DNA from: JBDTNL01 sp039933785
Lineage (GTDB): Bacteria; Acidobacteriota; Thermoanaerobaculia; Multivoradales; JAGPDF01
Direction: 5' to 3'
Assembly (NCBI GenBank): GCA_039933785.1
Contig: JBDTNL010000116.1
Coordinates: 1-8,340 of the forward strand
Length of the DNA stretch: 8,340 bases
A program made the translations under genes and the position numbers. A model generated the notes under the pieces. That model saw only the letters and a list, made by a program, of their open reading frames with translations, was not told the origin of the DNA and made no database searches. Each line of letters begins with the position of its first letter. Positions within the stretch are counted from its first letter, which is position 1. This document shows, piece by piece, positions 5,182 to 8,340 of this stretch.

Positions 5182-8100
5182 CTATATTGTACTCGAACCT
5201 GGTGCCATTCGAGACTCATCAGGGACGATAAACGTGGTCTCGAGGAGCTCGCCCCGCGCCTCCTCGAGGTGGGGAAGTCGGAGACCGGGAAGCAGCTGGA
5301 CGTCGAAGATTTCCTGAACCGCGTCCTCGAAACGCAGGAAGCCGACGCTCTGACCCGAGCGCAGATCCACCACCCAGATACCGCAGACGCGATCCGTCAC
5401 CCGCGCGGCGAGCGGAATCCCCCCGAAGACGCTCTCGCGCACTTGGGACAGGCCGACGAAAGCGAACGGGCCCGCGAAGGCGAGTCCGCGAGTGAAGCCC
5501 GGCAGCTGGGCGACCGTGGTCACCTCCCCGGTCGCCGGGTCGATGGTGTTGATTTCGCCCTTGCCCGACTCCAGTACCCAGAGCTTGCCGCCGTAGAGCC
5601 TCGGTGAATGCGGCATAGAAAGCCCACGAGCCACGACCTCGCCCGACTCGATATCGAGCAGCACCCCGCCATCGGCCTTGGCGGCGCGCCATCCGCCGGC
5701 GACATCGGTCGTGCCGAGCGCGGTGGCATAGCGCGGCCGCCCGCCGGCCATGGCCAGGCCGTTCAGATGACAGCGATCCTCCGGCACCAGTGCCGAGATG
5801 AAACGCGGTTGCCAGCGCGGCACGAAGCTGTGCTCGTGATCGAGCGTGCAGAGGCAGGAAAATCGCGTGTTGACCAGCCACAGCTCCTCGCCGGCGAACG
5901 CCATCTCGTGGACGCGGATATCGCCGGTGAGGTGCCTGCGGCGGGGAAGGAAACAGGCGTCCGGCTTGATCCCTGCGACCGACGGCAACCGCGCACCCAA
6001 CGCGGGAACGTTGCGAAACTCCCACAGATCGTCCTTGGCGCCGAGCGCCAGGTAGCGCGGTCCCAACGCGACACCCATCGGGCTCGGGAAGGCGCTGAAC
6101 TGCGTATCGATCCGTTCGCCGGCCGCGCGCACCAAGACCACCCGGCCGCTCTGGTAGGTAGTGACGATGAGCGAGCTGCGGAGCTGAGTCAGGATCTCGA
6201 CCAGCGACTTGGTGTGCACGCTGCCAAGCGGTGAGGCGGCGGCTCGCGCCGGGACGGCCGGCGGAGGTGGCGGAGCCGGCGCCGGCGCTGTGAGCAGCGC
6301 GGCCGAGTGCGGACCCGACGGCTGAGGCTCGGCCGGGTTCACCGTCGGGCCATCCACCGGCAAGTGCCCCGGTCGTCGCGCGAAGAAGGCGAGTGCCCGC
6401 TCGGCGGTCGCCGCGACCAACGGCAGGACGGGCTCGAGAAGCTCGGCATTCTTCCGCCACTTGCCGGCCTCCGGTGGGGTGAGCGTGTGGCGGGACTCTG
6501 GCAAGGGAACGGTGAGCGTGCGATCCCAACCTAGGTCGAGGAAACGGCAGAGACGCTCGACCTCCGACTGTGGCTCGCTCACCAGCGCGCCGTAGTTGAT
6601 CAAGCACCAGCGCTCGGCGGGAAGCGCCTCGAGGTCGGAAACCAGCGTCTCGGTGATGGACTGCCACTGCCGCGCGGCGATCTCGGGCGTGCTCTTGCCG
6701 TTGAGCTCCCGCCACCCTTCGACCAGAGCCAGGGACCAGGGGGGGCCGGACCAGCGGGGCAGCTTCGGATAGGTGACGAAACGTCCCGACTCCCAGGCCT
6801 CGTACATGCTGTTGATCGTTTCGCGGGGATTGCGGTACAGATAGACGAAGCGCGCATCCGGAAACGCGGCGGCAAGAAACGGCACGCGCAGCGCGTTCTT
6901 CGGTGTCTTCTCGAGCAGGCGGAGCGCCTCGGCGCCCGCGACCGGCCGCTTCCCATCGCGATCGCGCAGATTGAGGAACAGCGCGTCGACCAGCCGTTCG
7001 AAAAGCTCGGGGCGGAGATCCGTCGCCGTGAGCCGGTTGGAGGTCCACCCTCGGCGGCCGGGTTGGAACGCCGGAATCGCCTCGAACGCGGCGTGGCTCT
7101 CGCCGCCGATCGTCCAGGCGTCGGGTGACTGGAGAAGCGTCTCGAAGAGCAAGGAACTGCCCGAGCGCGGCGGGCTCACCAGGAAGATCGGGCGCTCGAA
7201 ACGGCGCGGTGCTGCGAGTTCGGCCTTCGCCGTCCGCGGTGCGCTGGGCGCCTCGGGCAACGGCTGAGCCTTCGTCGTCGCGGGTTCGTCGGTGGCGAGC
7301 TCAGGGTGAAGCGCCGGCCGCAACACCCACTGGCGATAGATGTCGACCGCATCGAGCCCATTCACCAGTCGTATGCGATGCTCGAGCCGGCCGAGTTTCC
7401 GGTCGGTCTCGTTGAGCACGGCGCGATAGGCGGCGAAGCCGTCGCCGCTCTCCCCGTAGCGTGCCCAGAGCGCTCGCCAGCGCAGTTCGAAGTCCTTGAT
7501 CTCGGCTTCGAAACGCTCGCGGTCTCCCGCCGTTCGAGAGTCCGAGTCGGCGATTCCGGCGAGTAGCGCGCGGCGGTGCTGGGCTTGCTCCCAAGGCGTC
7601 ATCACCACCGGCTGGTTGCGCCGTTCGGTGACCAGCTCGTTCGCGGCCTCCGCCCGGAAGGGGACGAAGCGCGCCGGTCCACCCGGCCGCGGCGATTCCG
7701 CGAACGGCCAGGCTCCATCGGCGACCAGGCCCCAGAATTCCGCCGACCCGACGCTGTCGCTCACCAGGTGGATGCGCCGCGTGGGCTCGGGATTGAGCAC
7801 GTTGTGGATCTGCCAAGTGTCAAAGATCCAGGCCTCACCCGGTGCCATGTTCACTTTCCGGGAGCCGCACAGGAAGTCGACCCGCGGCGTGGTCACCACC
7901 GGCACGTGGATGCGGACGCGCTCGAGCCAGTAGTAGTTGCTGTCGGCGTGAGCGGTCGCTTCAGCGTTGCCGTCCAGGCGCATGAGCCGGGTGCGTCCGA
8001 TCGGAGTGTTGAACGCCGCCAGCACTTGGCGAACGTAAGGACAGTGTTCGAGGTGCCGCGTCGGGAGCATCGGCCCGCTGGTGGCGTCATTGTTGGGGTC

Positions 8101-8319
8101 GCCGAGCGCTGAGACCAAGGAAAGGGCGGAGTTCCCGGGATAGCCCTGAGGGTGCGGCCGCCACTCGGATTCGGGAAGAGCGAGGACTTCGGCGGCGAGG
8201 CGCTCGGCGTCGAAATGGATCGGCAAACGAACGAATTCGGTGGCGAGCTTCAGACGGCCTCCTTGCGAAGGGGCGATCTTATCGTCGCGAGCACCGAAAA
8301 AGTGGCAGGCTAACGGCAT
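5182..8319 (-). CDS. Three-module fusion: Asp/Asn beta-hydroxylase-like oxygenase, sulfotransferase and TIGR03032 domain
   Basis: The product is 1045 residues with no signal peptide or membrane helix, so it is probably cytoplasmic, where 2-oxoglutarate and PAPS are available. Residues about 24-205 match the aspartyl/asparaginyl beta-hydroxylase fold: HAD (His124, Asp126), IFDTWQIHNV (distal His172) and RRIHLVSD (Arg182, likely 2-oxoglutarate ligand). A charged helical linker covers about 240-340. Residues about 375-650 are a sulfotransferase: SPPRSGSS (382-389) binds the PAPS 5'-phosphosulfate, GGE407 is the likely catalytic base, EKTP (470-473) follows, and YRNPRETINS (495-504) supplies Arg496 and Ser504 for the 3'-phosphate. 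A Pro/Ala linker spans 651-700. Residues about 701-1020 match TIGR03032 (TTYQSGR, FVPRWQPRFIS, EDRCHLNGLA, LSMPHSP, LPGFTRGLAF), a family of unknown function with propeller-like blades. ATG 8319 has GGGAG 11 nt upstream, but the frame is open to the window edge, so the start is not certain. The acceptor substrate is unknown. Confidence 0.9.
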   Translation of the reverse strand: MPLACHFFGARDDKIAPSQGGRLKLATEFVRLPIHFDAERLAAEVLALPESEWRPHPQGYPGNSALSLVSALGDPNNDATSGPMLPTRHLEHCPYVRQVLAAFNTPIGRTRLMRLDGNAEATAHADSNYYWLERVRIHVPVVTTPRVDFLCGSRKVNMAPGEAWIFDTWQIHNVLNPEPTRRIHLVSDSVGSAEFWGLVADGAWPFAESPRPGGPARFVPFRAEAANELVTERRNQPVVMTPWEQAQHRRALLAGIADSDSRTAGDRERFEAEIKDFELRWRALWARYGESGDGFAAYRAVLNETDRKLGRLEHRIRLVNGLDAVDIYRQWVLRPALHPELATDEPATTKAQPLPEAPSAPRTAKAELAAPRRFERPIFLVSPPRSGSSLLFETLLQSPDAWTIGGESHAAFEAIPAFQPGRRGWTSNRLTATDLRPELFERLVDALFLNLRDRDGKRPVAGAEALRLLEKTPKNALRVPFLAAAFPDARFVYLYRNPRETINSMYEAWESGRFVTYPKLPRWSGPPWSLALVEGWRELNGKSTPEIAARQWQSITETLVSDLEALPAERWCLINYGALVSEPQSEVERLCRFLDLGWDRTLTVPLPESRHTLTPPEAGKWRKNAELLEPVLPLVAATAERALAFFARRPGHLPVDGPTVNPAEPQPSGPHSAALLTAPAPAPPPPPAVPARAAASPLGSVHTKSLVEILTQLRSSLIVTTYQSGRVVLVRAAGERIDTQFSAFPSPMGVALGPRYLALGAKDDLWEFRNVPALGARLPSVAGIKPDACFLPRRRHLTGDIRVHEMAFAGEELWLVNTRFSCLCTLDHEHSFVPRWQPRFISALVPEDRCHLNGLAMAGGRPRYATALGTTDVAGGWRAAKADGGVLLDIESGEVVARGLSMPHSPRLYGGKLWVLESGKGEINTIDPATGEVTTVAQLPGFTRGLAFAGPFAFVGLSQVRESVFGGIPLAARVTDRVCGIWVVDLRSGQSVGFLRFEDAVQEIFDVQLLPGLRLPHLEEARGELLETTFIVPDESRMAPGSSTI
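8258..8264 (-). promoter_or_regulatory. Strong Shine-Dalgarno sequence inside the fusion gene's 5' end
   Basis: AAGGAGG occurs on the minus strand within codons 19-21 of the fusion gene, 4 nt before an in-frame CTG (codon 23, 8251-8253). The hydroxylase homology starts just there (LKLATEFVRLPIHF), and residues 1-22 look unconserved. It may mark an alternative non-ATG start, or it may be chance. No ATG, GTG or TTG lies in frame at suitable spacing. Confidence 0.3.
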
Positions 8320-8340
8320 GCGAAAGCCGACTCCCGCCCC

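Noticed and set aside
5157..5188. TTGACT and TATATT on the plus strand as a promoter
   Set aside because: The spacer is 20 nt, too long for a usual sigma-70 site, and it would drive antisense transcription into the fusion gene.
5192..5213. CTCGAA/TTCGAG inverted repeat near the end of the fusion gene as a terminator
   Set aside because: The stem is only 6 bp, lies inside the last codons, and has no T-run after it on the minus strand. It does not argue against co-transcription with the next gene.
5219..7048. A 609-codon minus-strand frame inside the fusion gene
   Set aside because: It is the +1/-1 shadow of the real frame, which carries the sulfotransferase and TIGR03032 motifs. The product is Arg/Gly/Ala-rich low-complexity sequence.

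Overview
This is a GC-rich bacterial window with dense, tightly packed genes. An IPTL-CTERM-type sorting signal, a plant-type-II-like peroxiredoxin and a PepSY-type membrane protein point to a Gammaproteobacterium or Betaproteobacterium, perhaps near Xanthomonadales/Nevskiales. That placement is inference from protein style only. There are six protein genes, one cut by the left edge. I see no RNA gene, insertion sequence or CRISPR array.

Left part (1-1573, minus strand): the start of a small membrane protein runs off the left edge. It sits behind a strong sigma-70-type promoter whose predicted start point coincides with its GTG codon, which suggests a leaderless message. Upstream of it on the same strand is a class I/II PLP aminotransferase. 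A short divergent intergenic region (1574-1685) with overlapping -10-like elements and an inverted repeat separates this from the plus-strand pair.

Middle part (1686-2811, plus strand): a type II/PRX5-like peroxiredoxin is followed 2 nt later by a two-helix PepSY-like membrane protein. This pair ends at a 10-bp perfect hairpin that also lies at the end of the convergent gene.

Right part (2825-8319, minus strand) is the unusual region. A 1045-residue cytoplasmic-looking protein fuses three modules that are normally separate: an Asp/Asn beta-hydroxylase-like 2-oxoglutarate oxygenase, a PAPS-dependent sulfotransferase, and a TIGR03032 domain of unknown function that looks like a beta-propeller. 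Only 77 bp downstream on the same strand is a 759-residue exported right-handed beta-helix protein. It has six rungs carrying a GGGx(Y/F)FY aromatic motif, then a choice-of-anchor Q region, a Calx-beta domain and an IPTL-CTERM-like sorting signal. Unusually, the signal is followed by a second signal-peptide-like segment and a His-rich tail. A hydroxylating and sulfating fusion enzyme beside an exported Tyr- and Asn/Asp-rich repeat protein suggests an enzyme-substrate pair for surface-protein or surface-polymer modification. That link is a hypothesis and is not shown by the sequence.
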